Source of the DNA: [Erwinia] mediterraneensis
Lineage (GTDB): Bacteria; Pseudomonadota; Gammaproteobacteria; Enterobacterales; Enterobacteriaceae
DNA length: 64,000 nt
Assembly (NCBI RefSeq): GCF_900604315.1
Contig: NZ_LR026978.1
Span: forward strand, 803,518-867,517
Direction: 5' to 3'
Positions 44,587-53,864 of the stretch are shown one piece after another. The stretch's first letter is position 1. Every line of letters starts with the position of its first letter. Below the pieces are notes generated by a model. The model saw only the letters and a list, made by a program, of their open reading frames with translations, did no database searches and had not been told where the DNA came from. Made by a program: the position numbers and the translations under genes.

Positions 44587-46176
44587 TCAATGTTCGCGCG
44601 TTTTGCGGAAAGTCACTTCAGGATAGCGCTCCTGAGTGATGTTGAGGTTCACCATGGTCGGGGCGATATAGGTCAGGTTATCACCGCCATCCAGCGCCAG
44701 GTTGACTTCATTCTTGCGCTGAAATTCGTCGAATTTCTTCACATCATCGCAATCGACCCAGCGTGCCGTGGCCACGTTAACCGATTCATAGATCGCTTCA
44801 ACGTTATATTCGCTCTTCAGGCGCGCCACAACCACATCAAACTGCAGCACGCCGACCGCGCCAACAATCAGATCGTTATTATGTACCGGACGGAATACCT
44901 GTACCGCGCCCTCTTCCGACAGCTGTACCAGCCCTTTCAACAGCTGTTTCTGCTTCAGCGGATCGCGCAGGCGAATACGACGGAACAGCTCCGGCGCGAA
45001 GTTCGGAATCCCGGTGAACTTCATGTTTTCGCCCTGAGTAAAGGTGTCGCCGATCTGAATGGTGCCGTGGTTATGCAGCCCGATAATATCGCCCGGCCAG
45101 GCCTCTTCCACATGCGAACGGTCACCCGCCATAAAGGTTAACGCATCGGAGATCACCACATCTTTACCGAGACGCACCTGGCGCATCTTCATGCCTTTCT
45201 CATATTTACCGGAAACAACACGCATAAACGCCACGCGATCGCGGTGTTTCGGATCCATGTTGGCCTGGATCTTAAACACGAAGCCGCTGAACTTCTCTTC
45301 GTGCGCTTCTACGATACGCACGTCCGTTTTACGCGGCATCGGCGCGGGTGCCCAGGACACCAGGCCATCCAGCATATGGTCGACACCAAAATTACCCAGC
45401 GCCGTACCGAAGAACACCGGCGTGATTTCACCCTGCAAAAAGGCTTCCTGTTCAAATTCGTGCGACGCACCCTTGACCAGTTCCAGCTCTTCACGCAGCT
45501 GCGCGGCCAGCTCTTCGCCGACGGCACTGTCCAGCTCCGGGTTATCCAGCCCTTTCACTGTGCGCACCGCCTGGATGGTATGGCCCTGACCAGACTGATA
45601 AAGGTAGGTTTCATCTTTGTACAGATGATATACCCCTTTAAACAGCTTGCCGCAGCCGATCGGCCAGGTGATGGGCGCACAGGCGATTTTCAGCTCGTTC
45701 TCCACCTCATCCAGCAGTTCCATAGGATCGCGAATATCACGGTCGAGCTTGTTCATAAAGGTGAGGATAGGCGTGTCGCGCAGACGCGTCACTTCCATCA
45801 GCTTACGGGTACGATCCTCAACCCCTTTCGCGGCGTCGATCACCATCAGACAGCAGTCCACGGCGGTCAGCGTACGATAGGTATCTTCCGAGAAGTCTTC
45901 GTGTCCCGGCGTATCCAGCAGGTTAACCAGGCTGTCACGATAGGGGAACTGCATCACGGAGGTGGTAATGGAGATACCGCGCTGTTTCTCCATCTCCATC
46001 CAGTCCGATTTGGCGTGCTGGCTGGAGCCGCGGCCTTTTACCGTACCGGCGGTCTGAATCGCCTGTCCGAAAAGCAGCACTTTCTCGGTGATGGTGGTTT
46101 TACCGGCGTCCGGGTGCGAAATGATCGCGAAGGTACGGCGGCGCGCCACCTCTTGTAAAAAGGAAGCATTAGACAT
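44587..46176 (-). CDS. prfC: Peptide chain release factor 3
   Basis: 529 residues, exactly the E. coli length. The GTPase motifs are SHPDAGKTT (P-loop), [12 protein letters not shown] (switch I), [16 protein letters not shown] and NKLDRD. RF3 recycles RF1 and RF2 from terminating ribosomes. The N terminus [24 protein letters not shown] is conserved. Single gene; the 289-base spacer upstream (46177-46465) holds no further gene. Confidence 0.98.
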   Translation of the reverse strand: MSNASFLQEVARRRTFAIISHPDAGKTTITEKVLLFGQAIQTAGTVKGRGSSQHAKSDWMEMEKQRGISITTSVMQFPYRDSLVNLLDTPGHEDFSEDTYRTLTAVDCCLMVIDAAKGVEDRTRKLMEVTRLRDTPILTFMNKLDRDIRDPMELLDEVENELKIACAPITWPIGCGKLFKGVYHLYKDETYLYQSGQGHTIQAVRTVKGLDNPELDSAVGEELAAQLREELELVKGASHEFEQEAFLQGEITPVFFGTALGNFGVDHMLDGLVSWAPAPMPRKTDVRIVEAHEEKFSGFVFKIQANMDPKHRDRVAFMRVVSGKYEKGMKMRQVRLGKDVVISDALTFMAGDRSHVEEAWPGDIIGLHNHGTIQIGDTFTQGENMKFTGIPNFAPELFRRIRLRDPLKQKQLLKGLVQLSEEGAVQVFRPVHNNDLIVGAVGVLQFDVVVARLKSEYNVEAIYESVNVATARWVDCDDVKKFDEFQRKNEVNLALDGGDNLTYIAPTMVNLNITQERYPEVTFRKTREH

Positions 46177-46465
46177 GAGTGAGTTCTTCAGTTGGGGCGC
46201 TGTTTCACTGCTTCACAGGCAACAGCGCCGATAAATCACGTAGGCCGGTGTGCGTCACCGGCAGGTAAACGGTGCCGGGCGTGGCGCTATCCTCCACAAC
46301 CGACGGGTTGGCTGCAATTTTACACTGGCGGCGATTCCCGGTTACCTGGTAAACATAAAGGCGGCATAGCATACAATAATTCCGTCTGCAGGACTACGGC
46401 CAGCTACGCGCACCCGCATGAGACGCCCTGGCAGGGGCCCTTTACGTATTAAGCCGCATCCGCTT

Positions 46466-48550
46466 TTAAGAGAGGACTTTCAGCCGCTGTTCCGAAGGTT
46501 GCGGGCGACCAAACAGATAGCCCTGGAACAGCGTACAGCCCTCCTCGCGCAGTCGGATGAACTGGTCAGTGTTTTCTACTCCTTCTGCGGTGATCTGAAT
46601 ATCCAGGCTACGGCTCATGCCGGTGATGGCGCGAATAATCGCCAGTGCCTCGCGGCTGTCGCCCATATCGTTGATAAACGACTTATCAATCTTGATTTTA
46701 TCAAAGGGAAAAGAGCGTAAGTAGCTCAGGGAAGAGTAGCCGGTGCCAAAGTCATCCAGAGCAATCTGCACGCCAAGCGCTTTCAGGCTTTTCAGAATAC
46801 GGATATTGCCCAGTGTATCATCCAGCAGCACCGATTCAGTGATCTCCACCTCCAGTCGCTGCGGCTCCAGCCCGGATGACTGCAGGGCGCCCTCCACCAC
46901 CGACAGCAGCGCGCTGTTTTTGAACTGCAGCGATGAAAGGTTGACCGATACCGATTGCTTTCCTTCCCAACTGGCGGCTTCGCGACAGGCTTCATATAAC
47001 GCCCAGGCCCCCAGCATATGGATCAGCCCGGTCTCTTCCGCCACCGGGATAAAGTTATCCGGCATAATCACGCCTTTCACCGGATGATGCCAGCGCATCA
47101 GCGCCTCGTAGCTGATAATCGAGGACTGATCGCCGTTGGTGATCGGCTGGTAATAGAGTTTCAGCTGCTGACTGCTGATCGCATCGCGCAGATCGTTTTC
47201 AATAACGCGTCGGTTATGCGCCTGCTCATCCATCGCCAGCGTATAGTATTCATAACGATCGCGGCCGTTGCGTTTTGCCTCATAGAGCGCCATGTCGGCG
47301 CAGCGCAGCATCTGTTCAGGCGTATTCAGACTGGTGATGTCGGTCAGCACGATGCCGACGCTCAGCCCCACGCTCAGAGAATGTCCTTCTACATTGATCG
47401 GCTGCCGAATGGTCTCAATCAACCGCCGGGCAATCTGGCCCGCCTCCTCCCGCTGGCTGAGGGCGGGCAGCACAATGGCGAACTCATCGCCGCCGATGCG
47501 TGCCAGGGTATCCTGATCACGCAGGCTGTGACGCAGGCGTTTCGCTACCGCCTGCAGCAGCCCATCGCCGACCTGATGTCCCAGCGCGTCGTTGACGTTC
47601 TTGAAATTATCGAGGTCAAGACAGAAGGTGGCGGTCAACAGGTTGCTGCGGCTATCACTGCGCAGCGCTTCGCTCAGGCGTTGACGGAAAAGAATACGGT
47701 TCGGCAGGCTGGTCAGGTTGTCATGATGCGCCATATGATAAATACGCGCATCGGCGGCGCGCTGATCGGTCACATCTTCCACAATCAGCATCACATAATT
47801 TTGTCGCGCATCCTGGCCGGAAATGGCGGTGGCTCGCGTATGTAACATACGTTCACCGTTGGGGGTCAGCAGCAGCTGCTCGCGCTGATGCACCCCCTCG
47901 TTACGCAGTGCGATATCCGCCAGGTTGTTAAAATAGTCACTCAGTTCGGGGGACATACATTCGTGTGGGCGTTTATGCAGCAGCAGGTTTCTGGCGAGCC
48001 CGAACAGCTGCTCCGCCTTGTCGTTAACCAGCAGGATTTCACGCGTAATGGCATCCTCGACCAGCACGCAGGAAGGAATGTTCTCAATAATATTGTCGAG
48101 AAATCTGGAGACTGATGCGAGCTGAGCGCTTTGCGCTTCCGCCAGATCCCGGGCGCGCATCAGCTGCATTTCGCTTTCACGCCGCTCGGTAATATCCCGC
48201 GTAATTTTAGCGAAGCCGAGCAGTTTTCCTTGCTCATTGTGTATAGCATCAATGATCACATGGGCCCAGAAGGCGCTGCCATCTTTGCGGTAGCGCCAGC
48301 CTTCATCCTCGAAGCGTCCTGTTTTCAGGGCAATGCCGAGATTGGCGTCTGGCGTACACATCTGCCGTTCCTGCGCGCTGTAAAACAGCGAGAAGTGCTG
48401 CCCGAGGATCTCCTCCGCACGGTAGCCTTTCGCGCGTTGCGCCCCCATATTCCAGTTCGCCACGATGCCATCGGGGGTAAGCATATAAATCGCATAGTCG
48501 GTCACGCTCTGGACGAGCAGCCGATACATTACGTCAGCATTGTTATCCAT
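46466..48550 (-). CDS. PAS-PAS-GGDEF-EAL cyclic-di-GMP signalling protein
   Basis: 694 residues, no membrane helix. Two PAS domains (about 1-123, followed by ITRDITERRE, and about 145-265, followed by VEDVTDQR), then GGDEF at 353-357 and an EAL domain from about 440. The I-site RDQD (344-347) lies 5 residues before GGDEF, so the cyclase half can be product-inhibited. In the EAL half, YEALMRWHHP, EITES and DDFGTGYSS are intact, so phosphodiesterase activity is plausible. A soluble sensor for redox or a small ligand. Confidence 0.92.
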   Translation of the reverse strand: MDNNADVMYRLLVQSVTDYAIYMLTPDGIVANWNMGAQRAKGYRAEEILGQHFSLFYSAQERQMCTPDANLGIALKTGRFEDEGWRYRKDGSAFWAHVIIDAIHNEQGKLLGFAKITRDITERRESEMQLMRARDLAEAQSAQLASVSRFLDNIIENIPSCVLVEDAITREILLVNDKAEQLFGLARNLLLHKRPHECMSPELSDYFNNLADIALRNEGVHQREQLLLTPNGERMLHTRATAISGQDARQNYVMLIVEDVTDQRAADARIYHMAHHDNLTSLPNRILFRQRLSEALRSDSRSNLLTATFCLDLDNFKNVNDALGHQVGDGLLQAVAKRLRHSLRDQDTLARIGGDEFAIVLPALSQREEAGQIARRLIETIRQPINVEGHSLSVGLSVGIVLTDITSLNTPEQMLRCADMALYEAKRNGRDRYEYYTLAMDEQAHNRRVIENDLRDAISSQQLKLYYQPITNGDQSSIISYEALMRWHHPVKGVIMPDNFIPVAEETGLIHMLGAWALYEACREAASWEGKQSVSVNLSSLQFKNSALLSVVEGALQSSGLEPQRLEVEITESVLLDDTLGNIRILKSLKALGVQIALDDFGTGYSSLSYLRSFPFDKIKIDKSFINDMGDSREALAIIRAITGMSRSLDIQITAEGVENTDQFIRLREEGCTLFQGYLFGRPQPSEQRLKVLS

Positions 48551-48751
48551 AGTTTTTGCCTGCTACTGCCCTGGTAATAAGCTGTGTCAACGAAAGCCCC
48601 TTAATCCAGTAATGAATTAAACGTAAAAATGTCCGATTAACAAGCGCTTTCGCTACGTTTATGCAAGTTAGTGATGACCCGACTGGCCGGGGCGGAAAAG
48701 GCGCAACGAAGCGTGGCAATAAGGTCGGGATTTTACATCGGGCAGCGCAGG

Positions 48752-48777
48752 TTGCCCGGCGGATATTCGCCGGGCAA
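48752..48777 (-). terminator. Hairpin after the cupin gene
   Basis: A 10-bp perfect stem (48752-48761 with 48768-48777), 14 bases after the cupin stop, without a T-run on the minus strand. Confidence 0.5.
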
Positions 48778-48791
48778 AAGGATACGCACGC

Positions 48792-49394
48792 TTAACGGCG
48801 GGCGAGCTGATTAATGACCGGTCCCCAGATAGCTGTCATCGCGCCTTCTTTACCCTCGAAGGGATCGCTGGCTGGCACTGCTACGCGCCTGATCTGTTCC
48901 TGCGATACCTTCAGCTTCTCCAGCCGATCGCGCTCGGTTTGCGGCTCCAGGCCCTGCGGGTAAGCACCCACACAGAAAAAATCTTCACTGGCACTGATCT
49001 GTTTATGTCCTACTCCGGCCGGGATCAGTACCGCATCTCCTACCCGTAAGGTCACCATGCGTCCGTTATCGCCGCCAAACAGCACTTCTGCCCAGCCTGC
49101 GCCGACGCCAAGTAACTCATGAGTATTGGGATGATAATGAGTGTAAGGAAAAATCGGGTAACGCCAGGCTGGCGGCCAGCCATGTTGGGCGAAAGTGGTT
49201 TCAAACCAACTGGCGACATCTTCCTCTTCAGCAGGCACCACACGCGGCCAGATAATCAGCGGCAACGGGTTATTCGGCACCCCATTATCCGGGGTAGCCA
49301 GCATCAGGTGTTGTGGATTGGTTGAGGCACCAGCAGAAAAGGTGCCTGCGGCAAAAGACATCATCATAAGCAGAGAACAGGAAGGAACGGCCAT
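48792..49394 (-). CDS. Exported YjlB-like cupin protein
   Basis: 200 residues from an ATG with GGAG 8 bases before it. The signal peptide MAVPSCSLLMMMSFAAGTFSAG precedes STNP. The cupin core has PYTHYHPNTHELLGVGAGWAEV (metal-binding His and Glu) and LIPAGVGHKQI, and the tail SEDFFCVGAYPQG then VPASDPFEG matches YjlB of Bacillus. YjlB is normally cytosolic, so the leader is unusual. Reaction unknown; probably a metal-dependent enzyme or a ligand-binding protein of the periplasm. Confidence 0.8.
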   Translation of the reverse strand: MAVPSCSLLMMMSFAAGTFSAGASTNPQHLMLATPDNGVPNNPLPLIIWPRVVPAEEEDVASWFETTFAQHGWPPAWRYPIFPYTHYHPNTHELLGVGAGWAEVLFGGDNGRMVTLRVGDAVLIPAGVGHKQISASEDFFCVGAYPQGLEPQTERDRLEKLKVSQEQIRRVAVPASDPFEGKEGAMTAIWGPVINQLARR

Positions 49395-49658
49395 GAAGGA
49401 TTCTCCGGTTAGCCATGCTCTGCTTAGTGTGGCAAAGCGAGATAGCTTTGTCGCTGGCACAGAGCGCCTGAATTAACTTAACTTATTATATTGTTTAACC
49501 AAAAATAAATAATACTATAACAATTCTGATAATGACCCGTCCATAAGCTGGCTGCGCCGCTTTTTTCGGGCAACTGTTATAAAAAAGTGGAGCGAATCTG
49601 TCTCTGCACTTTTCATCTGTTACATGATTAAATAAGCCTCATAACTGTGAGGTATATG

Positions 49659-50141
49659 ATGGAAGCCATTAAACAAATCCTGCTTGATGAAATAGACCGG
49701 CTGAATCGTGAAGAAAAACGCGATAACCGGCCGCGCTTCAGCTTAAATTTTCTGAAAAATCACCCTGGCTTGTGGGCCGTCATGTATCTCTGCTACGGCC
49801 TGTGTGTGGCGCTGATTTTCACCACTGACATGCTGGGCTGGCCGGCGTTCTGGTTTGCCACCCTGTTTGTGCTGGTGATGAGTTTTCTGATGCTGCTGGA
49901 TATCAATCCCCGGTACCGGTTTGAGGATATTGATGCGCTCGATCTGCGCGTCTGTTACAACGGTGAGTGGTATTACATCCGTCCGGTTTCGGAAGCGGGC
50001 GTGGCGGCAATTATGAATAATCCTGAAACGCCCGAGCGGGTAAAAAGCGGGATTCAGCGCCTGCTGGCGCAAAAAGGCGAAGTGGATTTCTACGATATCT
50101 ACTATCTGACCTGGGGCCATAAACAGGCCTCGCAAGTCTAA
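49659..50141 (+). CDS. ylaC: YlaC family inner membrane protein
   Basis: 161 residues, close to E. coli YlaC (156). It shares EKRDNRPRFSLNFLKNHPGL near 20-40, two membrane helices (about 40-82), and NPRYRFEDIDALDLRVCYNGEWY after them. The ATG at 49659 is chosen because GTGAGG lies 6 bases before it; the ATG one codon upstream is a possible alternative. Function unknown. The stop overlaps the end of the convergent ydcR-like gene by 4 bases. Confidence 0.9.
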   Translation: MEAIKQILLDEIDRLNREEKRDNRPRFSLNFLKNHPGLWAVMYLCYGLCVALIFTTDMLGWPAFWFATLFVLVMSFLMLLDINPRYRFEDIDALDLRVCYNGEWYYIRPVSEAGVAAIMNNPETPERVKSGIQRLLAQKGEVDFYDIYYLTWGHKQASQV

Positions 50142-51550
50142 TCTTCCATAAGCTGCTGTATCAGCGTCCCCAGCGTTTCAACTGCCGCCTCGGCCTTCTC
50201 ATTCCACGGCCAGGCGGTATTAAAACGAAAACAGTGTCTGAACTGTTCTCCTGATGAAAAGAGATGGCCCGGCGCGATACTGATGCCGCACGCCAGCGCC
50301 TGATGATAAAGCAGGCTCGTATCGACCTTCTCCGGAAGCACAATCCAGAGAAAATAGCCCCCTTCTGACTCATTAATACGCGCGGCAGCAGGTAGCGCAC
50401 GGCGCAACGCTTGCCGTGCCAGCTGTTTGCGCTTCTCCAGTGTCTGACGCAGACGTTTGAGATGGCTGTCGTAGCGACGCGTGGCGAGGAAATCAGCAAT
50501 CGCCAGTTGCATGGGCGCGCTGGTGGAAATGGTGCTCATCAGCTGCAGGCGCTGAACACGACGCGCATAGCGTCCAGCCGCTACCCAGCCGACGCGAAAG
50601 CCCGCCACCAGATTTTTCGAGAATGAGCCACAGTGAAAGACCCTGCCCTGCTGGTCAAAAGCTTTGGCGGGCAGCGGCTTCTCTTCACCGAACCAGAGTT
50701 CGCTGTAGACATCATCTTCAATCAGCGCCACCTGATGTGCTGCCAGCATTTCTACCACCTGCTGCTTGCGCGCGCGGCTCAGAGTAAAGCCCACCGGATT
50801 CTGCTGGTTAGTCATCAGCCAGCAGGCTTTAATCGGCCAGCGCTGAAGCGCCTCCTCCAGCTGCGCCAGATCGATGCCGTCACGGGGATCGGTGGCGATG
50901 GCCACCACCTTCAGCTTCAGCCGCTCAATCGCCTGCAGCGCGCCATAAAAGGCGGGATTTTCAATCACCACCCAGTCTCCCGGCTCCGTTACCGCCTGCA
51001 GGCTGAGATTCAGTGCCTCCATCGCTCCATTGGTGATCACAATTTCATCCGGCGACACCGTGATGCCCTGCTGGGCATAACGCTGCGCCAGCAATTTGCG
51101 CAGTGCCTCGTTGCCCGGCGGCAGATTGTTGATGGCATCCTCTGGCTTCAGGCTATGGGAAACGCTAATCAGACTGCGCATCAGCTGACGCTGAGGAAAG
51201 AGTTCCGGATCGGGAAAGGCAGAGCCAAAGGGGACAATGGCGGGATCACGGCTGGCCTGTAACACATCAAACACCGCGCGGTTAATATCGACATTTTCCG
51301 TCAGCTCCATGGGAGGATAGGGTCCGCCGACAAGCGCCTGCACCCGCGGCGCAACGTAATAGCCCGATTGCGGCCGCGAAACTATCCAGCCCTGTCCTTC
51401 CAGCACCTCATAGGCGCGCATCACCGTCATCAGGCTCAACCCGCTCTGCTCTACCTGCTGGCGCAGTGACGGCAACTTCTCGCCCGGCTGCCAGACATGG
51501 GCATCGATCTGTTGCTGAATTTGCTGCACCAGCTGTTGGTATTTGGCCAT
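50138..51550 (-). CDS. ydcR: MocR-type PLP-dependent transcription regulator, YdcR-like
   Basis: 470 residues (E. coli YdcR 468). The N-terminal GntR winged helix (about 1-72, WQPGEKLPSLRQQVEQSGLS) is joined to a class I aminotransferase-fold domain. LPPGNEALRK, QNPVGFTLS and the PLP lysine in HCGSFSKNLVAGFR are present. YdcR identity is high over the whole length. MocR regulators use PLP and an amine as effectors; the target genes here are not known. Confidence 0.92.
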   Translation of the reverse strand: MAKYQQLVQQIQQQIDAHVWQPGEKLPSLRQQVEQSGLSLMTVMRAYEVLEGQGWIVSRPQSGYYVAPRVQALVGGPYPPMELTENVDINRAVFDVLQASRDPAIVPFGSAFPDPELFPQRQLMRSLISVSHSLKPEDAINNLPPGNEALRKLLAQRYAQQGITVSPDEIVITNGAMEALNLSLQAVTEPGDWVVIENPAFYGALQAIERLKLKVVAIATDPRDGIDLAQLEEALQRWPIKACWLMTNQQNPVGFTLSRARKQQVVEMLAAHQVALIEDDVYSELWFGEEKPLPAKAFDQQGRVFHCGSFSKNLVAGFRVGWVAAGRYARRVQRLQLMSTISTSAPMQLAIADFLATRRYDSHLKRLRQTLEKRKQLARQALRRALPAAARINESEGGYFLWIVLPEKVDTSLLYHQALACGISIAPGHLFSSGEQFRHCFRFNTAWPWNEKAEAAVETLGTLIQQLMED

Positions 51551-51626
51551 GACTTATGATCGGATCGCCAGATAAGGGGGGTGAGTATATCGTGCAAACC
51601 TGAGCGGAGCCAAACGCCCCGCCTTT

Positions 51627-53714
51627 TCAGGAGAGCACAGGTTCAGTGGCTGCCATGACCGTCATCTCTGTCAGTTCACCGATCCCTTCGGGCGGAAGCG
51701 GTTTGCCCAACAGAAAACCCTGCAGCGTATTGCAGCCAAGTCCGGTAAGGAAGGCCTGCTGCTCCTGGGTTTCTACCCCTTCCGCCACCACTTTCAGGTT
51801 CAGCGAACGCGCCAGAGCGACAATTGCCGTCACGATAGTGGCATCTTCCGTTTCTCCGCGCAGTTCATGCACAAAAGCACGATCGATTTTCAGTTCGCTG
51901 GCAGGTAGCCGCTTCAGGTACAGCAGACTGGAGTAGCCGGTACCGAAATCATCAATTGAGGCTTTAACGCCAAGCGTAGCCAGTTCGGTCAGAATACGCA
52001 CGCTCTCGTCCGGGTTACGCATGGCGGTGCTCTCCGTTACTTCCAGCGTCAGCAGCTGCGCCGGCACCTGGTGCTGCGCCAGCGCCCGGGTCACGATCTC
52101 TACCAGATTGCTCTGCTCAAACTGTAACGCCGAGAGGTTCACCGCCATCGACCAGTGCGGATGCCCCTGCATATGCCAGCTGTGTAGCTGACGGCAGGCT
52201 TCGTTGATCACCCAGTTGCCAATATTGACAATCATACCGGTCTTCTCCGCCAGCGGCAGAAAATCATCCGGCAGCAGCAATCCCCGTACCGGATGCTGCC
52301 AGCGCAGCAGTGCCTCAAAGCCGATAAGCGGCCCGTCAGGCGCGTCATACTTCGGCTGATAGAACAGACGCAGCTCATGGTGCTCCAGCGCATGCCAGAG
52401 ATCGTTGCTCAACTGTAGCTGGTTCTGCGCCTGAGTATTCATTGACGGCTGGAAAAAGTGGTAGCCGTTGCGGCCGCTGTTTTTGGTGTAATACATCGCC
52501 GCATCGGCATTAAACATCAGCTCGCGCTCATCCTGACCGTCGTCGGGATAGACCGCGATACCGATACTGAGAGACACCATCAGTTCATAACGCGCGAGGG
52601 TAAAAGGAGTCTGAATGGCGCGCACCAGGCTGTCGGCAATCGCTGCCGCGTCATCAGGATCATTAATCTCCTGCAACAGAACAAATTCATCGCCTCCCAG
52701 TCGCGCCAGGGTGTAATGCCCTTTCAGCGTCTCGTTCATGCGTTCCGTCACGGCGATCAGCAGATTGTCGCCTACATGATGGCCAAAGGCGTCATTCACC
52801 GCCTTGAAGCCGTCGAGATCCATAAACATCAGGGCGAAGCGCAACTGCTCGCGCTGCGCTTTACCGATCGCCTGCGTCAGCCGATCTTCCAGCAGGATGC
52901 GGTTCGGCAGACGCGTCAGGTTATCATGTAGCGCCAGCTGGGCCAGTTCACGGTTCGCCTCGGCCAGCGAGCGCGCCAGCATGGCGGTGCGCGCCTGCAT
53001 GCGGGCATCCAGCATGGAGACTAACAGCGTGATGCTAAGGATTGCCAGGGTGACCACCGTGACCAGCATCGCCAGCCAGTTATTATTAACTCCCTGATGG
53101 GTGGTGTGGCTGTGCAGCGGAAAGCCCGCCGCTGCCATGCCGACATAATGCATACCGGCAATGGCAGCTCCCATCACCAGCGCCGCGCCCAGCCGCAGCA
53201 ATTTGGCATGGCTGGCACCGTCACGGAGTTTAAATGCCAGCCAGAGCGCCGTGCCGGAAGCCACCAGTGCAATCAGCAGTGAAGTAGCTACCCACCAACC
53301 ATTCCAGACAATTCCGGGACTGAGCATCAGCGCCGCCATACCGGTGTAATGCATTCCGGCCACGCCACAGCCTAATACCAGCGCCCCGCCGCACAACCGT
53401 CTGAAAGGCAATTCAGCATGGCACACCAGCCAGAGCGCAAATATCGCCGCGCCTATCGCAATCACCATAGAAAGGGCGTTCAGCGGGACGTTGTAGCTTA
53501 TGGTCATGCTAAGGTTCATCGACAGCATGCCGATAAAGTGCATTGCCCAGATGCCGGTTCCCATCGCAAAACCGCCGCCTGCGAGCCAGAATAAAGCAAC
53601 CTTGCCGGTCGATTGCGCTACGCGTCCCGCCATATTCAGTGCGGTGAAAGAGGCGAGAACAGCAACCAGCAGGGAAACGATAACAATGAAAGCATCATAG
53701 GTGGGCACTAACAT
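51627..53714 (-). CDS. MHYT-GGDEF-EAL membrane cyclic-di-GMP protein, copy 1
   Basis: 695 residues. A seven-helix MHYT sensor (about 1-240) has WAMHFIGM at 56-63, GMHYTGM at 120-126 and GMHYVGM at 187-193, thought to bind copper and sense O2, CO or NO. GGDEF lies at 340-344; there is no RxxD I-site before it. The EAL half keeps FEALLRWQHP, EVTES, IDDFGTGYSS and AEGVETQEQ. Both catalytic activities are therefore possible. It is the close paralogue of the next gene and lies 150 bases from it. Confidence 0.93.
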   Translation of the reverse strand: MLVPTYDAFIVIVSLLVAVLASFTALNMAGRVAQSTGKVALFWLAGGGFAMGTGIWAMHFIGMLSMNLSMTISYNVPLNALSMVIAIGAAIFALWLVCHAELPFRRLCGGALVLGCGVAGMHYTGMAALMLSPGIVWNGWWVATSLLIALVASGTALWLAFKLRDGASHAKLLRLGAALVMGAAIAGMHYVGMAAAGFPLHSHTTHQGVNNNWLAMLVTVVTLAILSITLLVSMLDARMQARTAMLARSLAEANRELAQLALHDNLTRLPNRILLEDRLTQAIGKAQREQLRFALMFMDLDGFKAVNDAFGHHVGDNLLIAVTERMNETLKGHYTLARLGGDEFVLLQEINDPDDAAAIADSLVRAIQTPFTLARYELMVSLSIGIAVYPDDGQDERELMFNADAAMYYTKNSGRNGYHFFQPSMNTQAQNQLQLSNDLWHALEHHELRLFYQPKYDAPDGPLIGFEALLRWQHPVRGLLLPDDFLPLAEKTGMIVNIGNWVINEACRQLHSWHMQGHPHWSMAVNLSALQFEQSNLVEIVTRALAQHQVPAQLLTLEVTESTAMRNPDESVRILTELATLGVKASIDDFGTGYSSLLYLKRLPASELKIDRAFVHELRGETEDATIVTAIVALARSLNLKVVAEGVETQEQQAFLTGLGCNTLQGFLLGKPLPPEGIGELTEMTVMAATEPVLS

Positions 53715-53864
53715 TCCAGAGTTCCCGTAAGCAGCTGCCAGAGCAGCAAATAAGCGTTTAAAAAGCGTGACGGTAAACGATTGTTTAAATTATCGGCTGC
53801 GCAGTGAAAGCATTCAGGGATCCGCTGATGGAAATGATCACAGTCTCAGCGTTTACCCCGTTTA

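Noticed and set aside
45244..46158. A 304-codon frame opposite prfC
   Set aside because: Antisense shadow of a highly conserved gene, with no motif of its own.
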